Source: Pseudomonas segetis (GTDB taxonomy: Bacteria; Pseudomonadota; Gammaproteobacteria; Pseudomonadales; Pseudomonadaceae). From it: 64,000 bases of DNA. Position numbers and translations under genes: made by a program. The notes under the pieces are model-generated. The model did not search any database, had not been told where the DNA came from, and saw only the letters and a list, made by a program, of their open reading frames with translations. Shown in pieces: positions 36,601 through 45,148 of the stretch (positions within the stretch are counted from its first letter, which is position 1; every line of letters begins with the position of its first letter). The stretch covers positions 62,001-126,000 of the forward strand of contig NZ_FZOG01000007.1 in the NCBI RefSeq assembly GCF_900188155.1, in the 5' to 3' direction.

Positions 36601-37875
36601 ATGGCTGACAAAAAAGCGCAGTTGGTCATCGAGGGCGCTGCCCCCGTCGAGCTGCCTATTTTAACCGGCACCGTTGGTCCCGATGTAATAGATGTAAGAG
36701 GCTTAACAGCCACGGGCCGCTTCACTTTTGATCCGGGCTTTATGTCCACCGCGTCTTGCGAGTCGCAAATCACCTACATCGATGGTGAACAAGGCATTCT
36801 GCTTCACCGCGGTTATCCGATCGAACAGCTCGCCGAGAAAGCTGACTACCTGGAAACCTGCTACCTGCTGCTCAATGGCGAACTGCCTGACGAAGCGCAA
36901 AAAGCTCAATTTGTAACCACCATCAAGAACCACACCATGGTTCACGAGCAGTTGAAGACCTTCTTCAACGGCTTCCGTCGCGATGCACACCCGATGGCCA
37001 TCATGTGTGGCGTGGTTGGCGCCCTCTCCGCCTTCTATCACGACTCCCTGGACATCAAGAACCCGCATCACCGTGAAGTCTCGGCCATGCGCCTGATTTC
37101 CAAGATGCCGACCCTTGCAGCGATGACCTACAAGTACTCCATGGGCCAACCCATGATGTACCCGCGTAATGACCTCAATTACGCTGAAAACTTCCTGCAC
37201 ATGATGTTCAACACCCCGTGCGAAATTAAGCCGATCAGCCCGGTTCTGGCCAAGGCCATGGATAAGATCTTTATCCTCCACGCCGACCACGAACAGAACG
37301 CATCGACTTCAACCGTTCGCCTGGCTGGCTCCTCCGGCGCCAACCCCTTTGCCTGTATCGCGGCCGGTATCGCTGCACTTTGGGGGCCTGCTCACGGCGG
37401 CGCCAACGAAGCCGTACTGAGCATGCTTGATGAGATCGGTGATGTTTCGAACATCGATGCCTTCATCGCCAAGGCCAAGGACAAGAACGATCCGTTCAAG
37501 CTCATGGGCTTCGGGCACCGCGTCTACAAGAACCGCGACCCGCGCGCCACCGTGATGAAGCAGACCTGCGATGAAGTTCTAAAGGAGCTGGGCATTACCA
37601 ATGACCCACAACTGGAACTGGCAATGCGTCTCGAAGAGATTGCACTGACCGATCCATACTTTATCGAGCGCTCGCTCTACCCGAACGTAGACTTCTACTC
37701 GGGCATCATCCTCAAGGCAATCGGTATCCCAACCAGCATGTTTACAGTGATTTTCGCACTGGCACGCACTGTTGGCTGGATCTCGCACTGGAAAGAAATG
37801 CTCGAAAGCCCGTACAAGATTGGCCGTCCACGCCAGCTGTACACCGGTAAGGAGCAGCGCGATATCAATAGATAA
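36601..37875 (+). CDS. gltA: Citrate synthase (type II)
   Basis: A 424-residue citrate synthase with the catalytic His regions HADHEQNAST and GFGHRVYKNRDPRA and the C-terminal RPRQLYTG. It condenses oxaloacetate and acetyl-CoA and, as a large hexameric type II enzyme, is normally inhibited by NADH. The ATG at 36601 has AGGAGG seven bases upstream; 15 in-frame codons before it are not coding. Divergent from sdh, followed by a strong terminator. Confidence 0.97.
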   Translation: MADKKAQLVIEGAAPVELPILTGTVGPDVIDVRGLTATGRFTFDPGFMSTASCESQITYIDGEQGILLHRGYPIEQLAEKADYLETCYLLLNGELPDEAQKAQFVTTIKNHTMVHEQLKTFFNGFRRDAHPMAIMCGVVGALSAFYHDSLDIKNPHHREVSAMRLISKMPTLAAMTYKYSMGQPMMYPRNDLNYAENFLHMMFNTPCEIKPISPVLAKAMDKIFILHADHEQNASTSTVRLAGSSGANPFACIAAGIAALWGPAHGGANEAVLSMLDEIGDVSNIDAFIAKAKDKNDPFKLMGFGHRVYKNRDPRATVMKQTCDEVLKELGITNDPQLELAMRLEEIALTDPYFIERSLYPNVDFYSGIILKAIGIPTSMFTVIFALARTVGWISHWKEMLESPYKIGRPRQLYTGKEQRDINR

Positions 37876-37900
37876 GCCAACCAGGCCTGTTTAATCGCGT

Positions 37901-37930
37901 AAAAAAGGCTGCCAACTGGCAGCCTTTTTT
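37901..37930. terminator. Bidirectional terminator between gltA and START-domain gene
   Basis: AAAAAAGGCTGCCA (37901-37914) and TGGCAGCCTTTTTT (37917-37930) form a perfect 14-pair inverted repeat with A and T tails. Confidence 0.93.
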
Positions 37931-37956
37931 GTGGGCAACGGGAGAACACCGCCGGG

Positions 37957-38562
37957 TTATTTCTTCTCGGCCAGTTCGCGGTAGTTTTTCAGGGTATTGA
38001 ACGGCGCATCGACCACGAACTTGTTGGCCAGCCACGATGGCACGCTACCGCCTGGCTCGGTATGCACCTCATACACCACTTCGACTTCGCCAGCCTTTTT
38101 CGGCGTAAAGACCCAGCGACCTTCCAGCTCGCTGACCCTGACAAAGCCTTTTTCTGGCGGCAGGTAATCAGGCACCCCGTGCATCACCCGGGTCGCGCCG
38201 CCATTGGCATCCTGCCTGGTGGTGACTTCCATGACCGAGTCACGCGGAGTTACCGGCCATGGTGTGTTGAATTGAGCATAGGTCCAGGTTTTATCACCTT
38301 CGTGCTTGAGCATTTTTTGCATCTTGCACTCATGAATCCATGCACAGGAACCGGCTACATCATTTTGCAGCTTGAGTAGTGTCGGTAAATCGGCCTTGAC
38401 TGTCGTCACACCGCGATAGGCCTTGTATTCCGAGCCCTTCACATCACTCAGATAAACCTTGATCCCGGCTTCATCCTTCACCAGGTTCCAGTCCTGCCCA
38501 TGGGCGGTACTTACAGCCAGGACTGTAACGCCAGCCACTAACAACCGTGTAAACAGAGCCAT
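37957..38562 (-). CDS. START domain-containing exported protein
   Basis: A 201-residue protein with a signal peptide of about 22 residues (cut after Ala-His-Gly) followed by a START/SRPBCC-like lipid-binding fold (WNLVKDEAGIKVYLSDVKGSEYKAYRG truncated here as WNLVKDEAGIKVYLS, and WPVTPRDSVMEVT). It probably binds a hydrophobic ligand in the periplasm; the ligand is unknown. The ATG at 38562 is preceded by GGGAGAAATA and gives a good signal peptide, whereas 35 upstream in-frame codons do not. Its place beside gltA resembles PA1579 (recalled). Confidence 0.85.
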   Translation of the reverse strand: MALFTRLLVAGVTVLAVSTAHGQDWNLVKDEAGIKVYLSDVKGSEYKAYRGVTTVKADLPTLLKLQNDVAGSCAWIHECKMQKMLKHEGDKTWTYAQFNTPWPVTPRDSVMEVTTRQDANGGATRVMHGVPDYLPPEKGFVRVSELEGRWVFTPKKAGEVEVVYEVHTEPGGSVPSWLANKFVVDAPFNTLKNYRELAEKK

Positions 38563-38596
38563 TATTTCTCCCAGGCGTTTGCCTGCTGGTAATTGA

Positions 38597-38857
38597 TTAA
38601 CACGCCACAGCGGTAGAGCCTTCAAGCCAGGCGAGCAAACGTATTGCGTCTTCCCGAGTGTCGCCACATACCTCTATATCCGCATTGAATGCAGAACAGA
38701 CTGCGGGACGCTCGGGCTGACCGAAGATCATGCAGAAATTGGCCTCATCCAACTGAACGCAACGCACACCTGCAGGTTTGCCGTTGGGCATTCCCGGAAT
38801 GGGTGAGCTGATCGAAGGAGAGATGCAGCAAGCGCCACAGCCAGCACGGCATTTCAT
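38597..38857 (-). CDS. YkgJ-family cysteine-cluster protein
   Basis: An 86-residue protein with clustered cysteines: CRAGCGACC at the start, then GVRCVQLDE, FCMIFGQPERPAVCSAF and EVCGD. This is the YkgJ (CxxxCxxCC) zinc- or iron-binding family of unknown function. The ATG at 38857 (MKCRAGCGACC) is the family start; 11 in-frame codons upstream are disregarded. It precedes the START-domain gene by 34 bases and is probably co-transcribed with it. Confidence 0.87.
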   Translation of the reverse strand: MKCRAGCGACCISPSISSPIPGMPNGKPAGVRCVQLDEANFCMIFGQPERPAVCSAFNADIEVCGDTREDAIRLLAWLEGSTAVAC

Positions 38858-39013
38858 GACCCGAAAACCCTCTATTAAAAGCATAATCACGACAGGTCGC
38901 CGATTTTACCTGGCCGCAGGCGAAATGAGCAGCATTGCGAGTTAAGGTCCCACTCAAAGGCCGTCGACTGGCCCGAAAGTCGAACGCAGTAGCTGTAAAG
39001 AGATTCCAAAATC

Positions 39014-39034
39014 GGGCGTCCGACCGCAACGCCC
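39014..39034 (-). terminator. Probable terminator after the dehydrogenase gene
   Basis: On the minus strand GGGCGT-N9-ACGCCC is followed by GATTTTGG. Six pairs and a modest U tract, 22 bases after the stop. Confidence 0.5.
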
Positions 39035-39056
39035 AATGCTTAGGCAGCAAACAGAC

Positions 39057-39935
39057 TCAGGAGTTCTTTGCCGGCTTAAGTCGTGAAATCAGGCTCGATG
39101 TATCCCAGCGCCCTCCACCGGCCGCCTGGACATCGGCATAGAACTGATCAACCAGCGCAGTGACAGGCAATTGCGCGCCATTGCTGCGAGCCTCGGCCAG
39201 CAGGATGGACAAGTCCTTGCGCATCCAGTCGACGGCGAAGCCGAATTCGAACTCACCATCGAGCATGGCTTTATGGCGATTCTCAAGCTGCCAGGATTGC
39301 GCTGCGCCCTTGCTGATCACCTCCATGGCGCCAATACCATCGAGCCCGGCGCACTGCGCAAAATGCAGAGCCTCGGACAAACCCTGAACAACACCGGCGA
39401 TACATATCTGGTTGACCATCTTGGTCAGTTGGCCGCTACCAGCCGGCCCCATGAGCCGAACCATCTTGGCATAGGCATCGATAACAGGCTGCGCTCTATC
39501 GAAATCGGCCTGCTCGCCACCGACCATGACCGTTAGCACGCCATTTTGCGCACCTGCCTGACCACCTGAAACCGGGGCATCAAGAAAGCCTATGGAGCGC
39601 CCCCTGGCGATTTCTGCCAGCTCACGGGCGACAGTCGCCGAGGCGGTTGTGTGGTCAACCAATACGCTTCCGGACTGCATGCCCGCCAACGCACCGTCTT
39701 CACCGAGCACGACACTGCGCAAATCATCGTCGTTACCCACGCAAACCATTACCAGGTCCGCGCCTTGTGCAGCTTCACGGGGTGTCGCAGCGCACTCGCC
39801 TGCATACTCTTCGACCCACTGCTCGGCCTTGGCCGCGGAGCGATTGTAGACGCAGACTTGATGGCCATCGCGCGCCAAATGCCCTGCCATGGGATACCCC
39901 ATTACACCTAATCCAATAAAGGCTACGTTGGCCAT
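39057..39935 (-). CDS. 3-Hydroxyisobutyrate dehydrogenase-family oxidoreductase
   Basis: A 292-residue beta-hydroxyacid dehydrogenase: Rossmann motif FIGLGVMGYPMAGHL, substrate motif FLDAPVSGGQAGA, and the catalytic Lys in GQLTKMVNQI. Family members oxidise 3-hydroxyisobutyrate, tartronate semialdehyde or serine with NAD(P)+; the P. aeruginosa gene at this position (PA1576, recalled) is named a probable 3-hydroxyisobutyrate dehydrogenase. Nothing in the flanking genes suggests valine degradation, so the true substrate is open. Confidence 0.87.
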   Translation of the reverse strand: MANVAFIGLGVMGYPMAGHLARDGHQVCVYNRSAAKAEQWVEEYAGECAATPREAAQGADLVMVCVGNDDDLRSVVLGEDGALAGMQSGSVLVDHTTASATVARELAEIARGRSIGFLDAPVSGGQAGAQNGVLTVMVGGEQADFDRAQPVIDAYAKMVRLMGPAGSGQLTKMVNQICIAGVVQGLSEALHFAQCAGLDGIGAMEVISKGAAQSWQLENRHKAMLDGEFEFGFAVDWMRKDLSILLAEARSNGAQLPVTALVDQFYADVQAAGGGRWDTSSLISRLKPAKNS

Positions 39936-40081
39936 TTGAAACCTCCAGGTTGATTTATCAGCAGCCTAACATGGCTTTTGCCACACTTGTCGGGCACTTG
40001 CATACTGCCGCCATTGTCCTAAAACCTAATAGTAAGTTTGCCGACAGCGCGAGTACAGGCTCGCATGCTCATGGAGAGCCT

Positions 40082-40630
40082 ATGGGACATTGGTTAGTGA
40101 TTGACCTGGAAGCTACGACCGAGGAAGGCGGCTGGCCGATCGAAGAGATGGAGATCATCGAAATCGGCGCCAGCATGGTGAATGCCCAAGGCCATGAGAT
40201 CGACCATTTCCAGCGTTTTGTCAGGCCTCTCAGGCGCCCTCACCTGACCAGGTTTTGCCGCGACCTGACCCATATCAGCCAAACCGATGTCGACAGCGCA
40301 GGGCCATTGTCTGAAATCTGGCCTCACTTTGAGCGCTGGCTCAGCCAGCACCACCCGCGCCTGATCGGCTGGGCAAGCTGGGGCGAATATGACCGCCGCC
40401 AGCTTGAGCAAGACTGGCGCCTGCAACAGCTCAGCAGTCACCTGAGCACGCTCAGCCACCTGAATCTAAAAAAAACCTTCGCCCAGGCGCGCAAACTACA
40501 GCAACCGGTGGGCCTGCACACCGCACTGCAACTCTCTGGAATCAATTTCAGCGGGCAACAGCACCGCGCTCTTAGCGACGCGCGCAACACCGCTCGATTA
40601 CTGCCAATGGTTTTACCTATTCAAAGCTGA
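40082..40630 (+). CDS. DEDDh-family 3'-5' exonuclease
   Basis: A 182-residue exonuclease domain protein. The DEDDh residues are visible: WLVIDLEAT (Asp and Glu of ExoI), WASWGEYDRRQLE (ExoII Asp), and HRALSDARNTARL (ExoIII His and Asp). It resembles KapD/ERI-1-type RNA or DNA exonucleases more than RNase T. Start at the ATG at 40082 follows GGAGAG; an open frame continues upstream but lacks conserved sequence. Independent gene, divergent from the dehydrogenase. Confidence 0.87.
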   Translation: MGHWLVIDLEATTEEGGWPIEEMEIIEIGASMVNAQGHEIDHFQRFVRPLRRPHLTRFCRDLTHISQTDVDSAGPLSEIWPHFERWLSQHHPRLIGWASWGEYDRRQLEQDWRLQQLSSHLSTLSHLNLKKTFAQARKLQQPVGLHTALQLSGINFSGQQHRALSDARNTARLLPMVLPIQS

Positions 40631-40693
40631 TGACGACCCGATCAGGCTTCGGCATACTGGCGACCCTTTTTCAGCCCTTGCGAGGATGTGCAT

Positions 40694-40975
40694 ATGTTCA
40701 AAGTGAATGAGTACTTCGACGGCACCGTCAAATCTATTGCTTTCGATATGGCTGCAGGGCCTGCCACTATCGGCGTAATGGCTGCTGGCGACTACGAATT
40801 TGGCACTAGCCAGCTCGAAGTCATGCATGTTGTGGCAGGCGCACTGACTGTTCAATTACCCGGTTCGGAGAGCTGGGAAACATTCGAGTCGGGCAGCACC
40901 TTCACAGTGCCGGCCAATAGCAAATTCAAGCTCAAGGTCGCGGTTGAAACGGCTTATCTCTGCGAATACCGCTAA
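40694..40975 (+). CDS. ppnP: Pyrimidine/purine nucleoside phosphorylase (DUF1255)
   Basis: A 93-residue small beta-barrel (cupin-like) protein of the YaiE/DUF1255 family, shown in E. coli to phosphorolyse several nucleosides. FKVNEYFDGTVKSIAF at the start, GDYEFGTSQLEVMHVV and FTVPANSKFKLKV match. ATG at 40694 with GAGG eight bases before; a GTG two codons earlier is possible. A terminator follows. Confidence 0.92.
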   Translation: MFKVNEYFDGTVKSIAFDMAAGPATIGVMAAGDYEFGTSQLEVMHVVAGALTVQLPGSESWETFESGSTFTVPANSKFKLKVAVETAYLCEYR

Positions 40976-40992
40976 TTGCTTGATGGCTGAAT

Positions 40993-41016
40993 AACCGGCC
41001 TGCGGGCCGGTTTTTT
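40993..41016 (+). terminator. Terminator after ppnP
   Basis: AACCGGCC-TGCG-GGCCGGTT followed by TTTT: an eight-pair GC-rich stem and U run, 18 bases after the stop. Confidence 0.93.
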
Positions 41017-41046
41017 ATTGCACCTGTATTTGATCTGGAATCGACA

Positions 41047-41931
41047 ATGCCCCGCGCCATACCCGCTACCGCCATCGTGCTGCCAATCGCCCTGCTCCTG
41101 GTGGCCATGGTGTCTATCCAGAGCGGAGCATCGCTTGCAAAAAGCCTCTTCCCGCTGATTGGCGCCGAAGGCACAACCGCTTTGCGCCTGGGCTTTGGCG
41201 CAATCATTCTGGCAATCATCATGCGCCCCTGGCAGGCACGCTTGAGCCTGGCTTCCTGCAAGGCGCTGCTGGCGTATGGGCTGGCGTTGGGCGGCATGAA
41301 CCTGTTGTTCTATATGTCGCTTAAGACCATCCCGCTTGGGATTGCCGTTTCCCTCGAATTCACTGGCCCCCTGGCCCTCGCCCTGCTGTCATCTCGGAGA
41401 TTGCTAGACTTTGTCTGGGTGGCGATGGCGGTCACCGGCTTGTGGCTACTGCTACCGAGCAACCATTCCGAGCAAGCGCTTGATCCCCTGGGCATGGCGT
41501 ATGCGCTCGGCGCCGGGCTGTGCTGGGCGATGTACATCATTTTCGGCCAGAAAGCCGGTGCCCAGCATGGCAAGCATACCGCCTGCCTGGGCACACTGGT
41601 CGCCGCCGCATTGGTCATCCCCATTGGCATGTGGCAGGTCGGTTCCGCCCTTTACAACCTCGACCTGCTACCTATTGCGTTGGCGGTAGCGGTACTTTCA
41701 TCAGCACTGCCCTACAGCCTCGAAATGATTGCCCTGACACGCCTGCCTTCACGCACCTTCAGTATCCTGATGAGCCTTGAACCCGCGGTAGCGGCCCTCA
41801 CTGGCCTGCTGTTTCTCAGCGAGCAACTGCACTTCAACCAATGGCTGGCCATCAGCTTTATCATCCTTGCGTCCGCAGGCGCGGCGGCCACCATCAGGCC
41901 CCAGGTAAAGCCTGTTGATCTGCAAGGCTAA
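41047..41931 (+). CDS. rhtA: EamA-family exporter, RhtA-like (threonine/homoserine)
   Basis: A 294-residue, ten-helix drug/metabolite transporter built of two EamA repeats. SIQSGASLAKSLFPLIGAEG near the N-terminus, LFYMSLKTIPLGIAVSLEF and the LPSRTFSILMSLEPAVAAL stretch in the second repeat are typical of RhtA, which exports threonine and homoserine. Its stop overlaps that of the convergent ABC exporter gene by three bases, so the two cannot have separate terminators. Confidence 0.87.
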   Translation: MPRAIPATAIVLPIALLLVAMVSIQSGASLAKSLFPLIGAEGTTALRLGFGAIILAIIMRPWQARLSLASCKALLAYGLALGGMNLLFYMSLKTIPLGIAVSLEFTGPLALALLSSRRLLDFVWVAMAVTGLWLLLPSNHSEQALDPLGMAYALGAGLCWAMYIIFGQKAGAQHGKHTACLGTLVAAALVIPIGMWQVGSALYNLDLLPIALAVAVLSSALPYSLEMIALTRLPSRTFSILMSLEPAVAALTGLLFLSEQLHFNQWLAISFIILASAGAAATIRPQVKPVDLQG

Positions 41932-43712
41932 GCCTCGCTCAGGCCTGACTGCGGATTTGAAAACTGCAGCTCGGCCAGACGCGCATACAGCGGGCTGCTG
42001 TTGATCAACTGCTGGTGCGCGCCGATAGCCACCAGCCTGCCCGACTCGATCACCGCGATTCGCTCAGCACTTTTAACAGTTGCCAGGCGATGCGCAATCA
42101 CCAGCGTGGTACGCCCCTGCATCAATCGCGGCAAGGCTTGCTGGATCAGGTGTTCACTTTCAGCATCCAGCGCGCTGGTGGCTTCGTCCAGCAGCAATAT
42201 CGGCGCATCAAGCAACAGGGCCCGGGCAATCGCCAAGCGTTGGCGCTGACCACCGGACAAGCCCATGCCTCCATCCCCTAGATGAGTTTGATAGCCGTCC
42301 GGCAGCTTCATGATGAACTCATGGGCGTGCGCTGCGCGTGCAGCAGCCTCGACCTCGGCGTGGCTTGCAGCCCTTTTGCCGTAGCGAATATTGTCTTCGA
42401 CAGTGCCAAAGAACAGTGCAGGATTTTGCGAAACCAGCGCAAAGCTCTGCCTCAACTCACTCGGATCGAGCTGATCAATCGGCTGGCCATCAATCAGGAT
42501 GCGCCCATGTTGCGGATCGAAAAAGCGCAGCAGCAAATCAAAAATCGTTGACTTGCCCGCACCTGAAGGCCCGACCAAGGCGACGGTTTGCCCCGGCTCG
42601 ACCAGCAAATCCATGCTGTCGATGGCAAAAGTGTCGAGCCGCGACGGATAGGCAAAACTTAACTTCTGCAACTCTATGCGCCCTTGAACCGGCTGCGCCA
42701 GGCTCAGCTTATTTACCGTCGGAGCCAGGATTTCATTGCGCGCCTGCAGCAGCTCGGCAATCCGTTCGGCTGCGCCTGCCGCCCGTTGCAGCCCTCCGAT
42801 CACCTCGCTGAGCGTGCCAAACGACGAGCCGACGATCAGGCTGTAAAACACAAAGGCGGCCAGCTCACCGCCGCTTATACGCCCGGCAATCACATCCATG
42901 CCGCCAACCCAGAGCATCACTCCGACAGCGCCCAGCACCAGGACGATCACCACCGTAATCAACCATGCACGCTGGGCAATTCGCTCGCGCGCCGTGTCGA
43001 ATGCAGCCTCGGCGGAAAGCGCAAAACGGCGGATATCTTCGTGCTGGTGGTTATAGGCCTGAACTGTTTTGATCTGGCCGAGCACCTCGGCCACGTAGCT
43101 GCCGACATCGGCCACCCGGTCCTGGCTCTGGCGCGACAGTGCGCGCACGCGACGACCAAAGACAAGAATGGGCGCAACCACCAGCGGCAACGCAACCAGG
43201 ACGATACCGCTGAGCTTTGGATTCGTGATAATCAGCAAAACCACGCCGCCGATCATGATGATCAGGTTACGCAGCGCCATGGACAGGGACGAGCCAATGA
43301 CCGATTGCAGCAAGGTCGTGTCAGCGGTCAGGCGCGATTGAATCTCTGAGCTGCGGTTACTTTCATAGAACCCGGGATGCAAGGTAATCAGGTGATCGAA
43401 CACGCGCTTGCGAATATCGGCAACCACCCGCTCACCCAGCCAGGAAACCAGGTAGAAACGCGTGTAGGTTCCCAAAGCCAGCGCCAGCACCAAGACGAAG
43501 AACAAGCCAATCGAATGCTCCAATGCTTCGCGTGACTGGGTGGCCAATCCCTGATCGACCAGCAGCTTGATGCCCTGCCCCATGGAAAGTGTGATTGCCG
43601 CGGTAAAGATCAACGCCAGCAGGGCCCCGAATACACGAGCACGATAAGGCGAGATAAAGCGCCAGGCCATACGCAGCGCATTTCTCTGATGTAACGACAG
43701 GATCGAAAGCAT
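41928..43712 (-). CDS. ABC exporter (MsbA-like half transporter)
   Basis: A 594-residue half transporter: N-terminal six-helix membrane domain (about 1-320) and C-terminal ATPase with Walker A GPSGAGKS, the Q loop SQNPALFFG, signature LSGGQRQRLAIARA, Walker B PILLLDEATSALD and the switch His in IAHRL. Homodimers of this type export lipids, peptides or drugs. It lies 42 bases after a DoxX-like gene at the end of a five-gene same-strand run. The substrate is unknown; it is similar in plan to MsbA but that role would normally be elsewhere. Confidence 0.9.
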   Translation of the reverse strand: MLSILSLHQRNALRMAWRFISPYRARVFGALLALIFTAAITLSMGQGIKLLVDQGLATQSREALEHSIGLFFVLVLALALGTYTRFYLVSWLGERVVADIRKRVFDHLITLHPGFYESNRSSEIQSRLTADTTLLQSVIGSSLSMALRNLIIMIGGVVLLIITNPKLSGIVLVALPLVVAPILVFGRRVRALSRQSQDRVADVGSYVAEVLGQIKTVQAYNHQHEDIRRFALSAEAAFDTARERIAQRAWLITVVIVLVLGAVGVMLWVGGMDVIAGRISGGELAAFVFYSLIVGSSFGTLSEVIGGLQRAAGAAERIAELLQARNEILAPTVNKLSLAQPVQGRIELQKLSFAYPSRLDTFAIDSMDLLVEPGQTVALVGPSGAGKSTIFDLLLRFFDPQHGRILIDGQPIDQLDPSELRQSFALVSQNPALFFGTVEDNIRYGKRAASHAEVEAAARAAHAHEFIMKLPDGYQTHLGDGGMGLSGGQRQRLAIARALLLDAPILLLDEATSALDAESEHLIQQALPRLMQGRTTLVIAHRLATVKSAERIAVIESGRLVAIGAHQQLINSSPLYARLAELQFSNPQSGLSEA

Positions 43713-43754
43713 GAAGGCTCGCTGGCGCGATGACGCCGGTTAAGGGGAAAGCGA

Positions 43755-44129
43755 TTACGGCGTCTGCGCCCGCCAGGCCACCCAGCACAAGGCCAAGGCA
43801 GCGAGATTGGTCGACACTGGATTAAACGCCTGTATCAGTAGATGGGGGCTAAACAGTGCCACATCAAGCAGCAAACCAATCAGCAGCGCCCCCGCCAGCA
43901 GCAATGGCCAGCGTTGGCGCCGCCACAGCAACAACAGACCCAGGGTGATTTCTACCAAGCCGGCGATACGGGCTATCCATTCGGGGGCTGGCAAGCCATG
44001 GGCCTGGATCATCGCCAGTTCATCCGGGCTTAGCCAGAGGATCTTCGGCACCAAGCCGTGCCAGATAAACAACAGCGCCAGGGCAATACGCGCTAGCCAG
44101 GCGATCTGCAGTAAACGAGGATCACCCAT
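43755..44129 (-). CDS. DoxX-like membrane protein
   Basis: A 124-residue, four-helix membrane protein with LLFIWHGLVPKILWLSPDE and GLVEITLGLLLLW, as in the DoxX_3-like family. Function unknown; relatives are linked to thiol or quinone redox chemistry. I start at the ATG at 44129 because the conserved region begins there; alternatives at 44177 (ATG) and 44186 (TTG) would overlap the DCC gene and lack conserved residues. No strong ribosome binding site at any of them. Confidence 0.78.
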   Translation of the reverse strand: MGDPRLLQIAWLARIALALLFIWHGLVPKILWLSPDELAMIQAHGLPAPEWIARIAGLVEITLGLLLLWRRQRWPLLLAGALLIGLLLDVALFSPHLLIQAFNPVSTNLAALALCWVAWRAQTP

Positions 44130-44169
44130 GCAAGAAACGCCGGGCGTGGTCGGCGCTTGGCAGCAGACA

Positions 44170-44544
44170 CTAATCATAACGGCCAAAGAGCCGATAGCGG
44201 TTCAGGGCAATACGGTTGTAGCACCAGTCACGCACAGGCCGCGGAATCAGCCGCAACCACTTTAAATACCGCCAGGGACCGGGCAACTGGGCGAAAATGC
44301 GCAGCACTGCATCCGAACGCAGCAGCATCTGGCCATTCTCGATCAATGCCATGCTGTCGAAATGATCAAGGGGCAAACCGCCCCACTCCAACAATGCCTG
44401 GCCTTCCTTCGACTGAACCGAAGCCAGGCGAAAGCGTTGCTCAATATCGTGGCGAATCAAGAATTTCGCCCAGCCGTTACACAGCTTGCACACACCATCA
44501 AACAGCACCACGCGCTCGTCAGCCTGGATGAAAGGGGGCTGCAT
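44170..44544 (-). CDS. DCC-family thiol-disulfide oxidoreductase-like protein
   Basis: A 124-residue DUF393/DCC protein with LFDGVCKLCNGW (Cys19, Cys22), the DxxCxxC motif near the N-terminus, and RRLAL-like SDAVLRIF and RDWCYNRIALNRYRLFG at the end. These are thioredoxin-fold-like proteins of uncertain activity. ATG at 44544 has GGAG six bases upstream; another ATG two codons earlier is too close. Gap to the DUF1287 gene is 22 bases. Confidence 0.88.
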   Translation of the reverse strand: MQPPFIQADERVVLFDGVCKLCNGWAKFLIRHDIEQRFRLASVQSKEGQALLEWGGLPLDHFDSMALIENGQMLLRSDAVLRIFAQLPGPWRYLKWLRLIPRPVRDWCYNRIALNRYRLFGRYD

Positions 44545-44566
44545 ATACATCTCCTCTGCGCAGCCC

Positions 44567-45139
44567 TCAGGCCTCGGGGATGCGGTAATGGCCAGTAATT
44601 CTGAAGTTGAACAGGATGTCTTCTTCCTGGGTACCGCGACCAATGTTATGCAGCACCAGGGGCACACCACTGCTCGCCGTGCGGTCGCTGATAATACCGA
44701 TATGGGTCAGGCCGCCACCCAGGTCCCAGGTGACGATATCGCCGGGACTATAGTGCTCGGCATCTTGATCAAGCGCCAGCGCCCAACCCTGGCGCTTGAA
44801 CCAGGTCATCAGGTTGGGTACACGACGGTGGTCGATATTACTGTCGGGGCGAGTCAACCCCCAGCTCTTCGGGTACTGGCCAAAGTGGGCGCGCATGTCC
44901 TGATGCACTGCCTGCTGCAGATCCAGCCCTTGCTGGCGCAGCGCACGAATCAGCACATCGGTACATACGCCGGTACTGATAGGCACATCACCATTAGGAT
45001 AGGCCAGGCGCCGGTAGGCCGGGTCATAGCCAAGGGTCACACCCACCTGCTGACGTGCGGCCAGCACCAGTTTGTCCGCCTCGACGGCCTGGGCAGCAAA
45101 GGCGAGCAGCCAGATCAGCAACAGACTCACAACCCGCAT
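44567..45139 (-). CDS. DUF1287 family exported protein (YijF-like)
   Basis: A 190-residue protein with a signal peptide (cut near residue 18, Ala-Gln-Ala) and a DUF1287 body: YDPAYRRLAYPNGDVPISTGVCTDV (shown in part: YPNGDVPISTGVCTDV), DMRAHFGQYPKSWGL, and YSPGDIVTWDLGGGLTHIGI. The Cys, His and Asp pattern resembles NlpC/P60-like cell-wall hydrolase folds, so a periplasmic hydrolase is possible, but that is inference. AGGAGG five bases before the ATG at 45139 is an unusually strong ribosome binding site. Confidence 0.86.
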   Translation of the reverse strand: MRVVSLLLIWLLAFAAQAVEADKLVLAARQQVGVTLGYDPAYRRLAYPNGDVPISTGVCTDVLIRALRQQGLDLQQAVHQDMRAHFGQYPKSWGLTRPDSNIDHRRVPNLMTWFKRQGWALALDQDAEHYSPGDIVTWDLGGGLTHIGIISDRTASSGVPLVLHNIGRGTQEEDILFNFRITGHYRIPEA

Positions 45140-45148
45140 CACGACCTC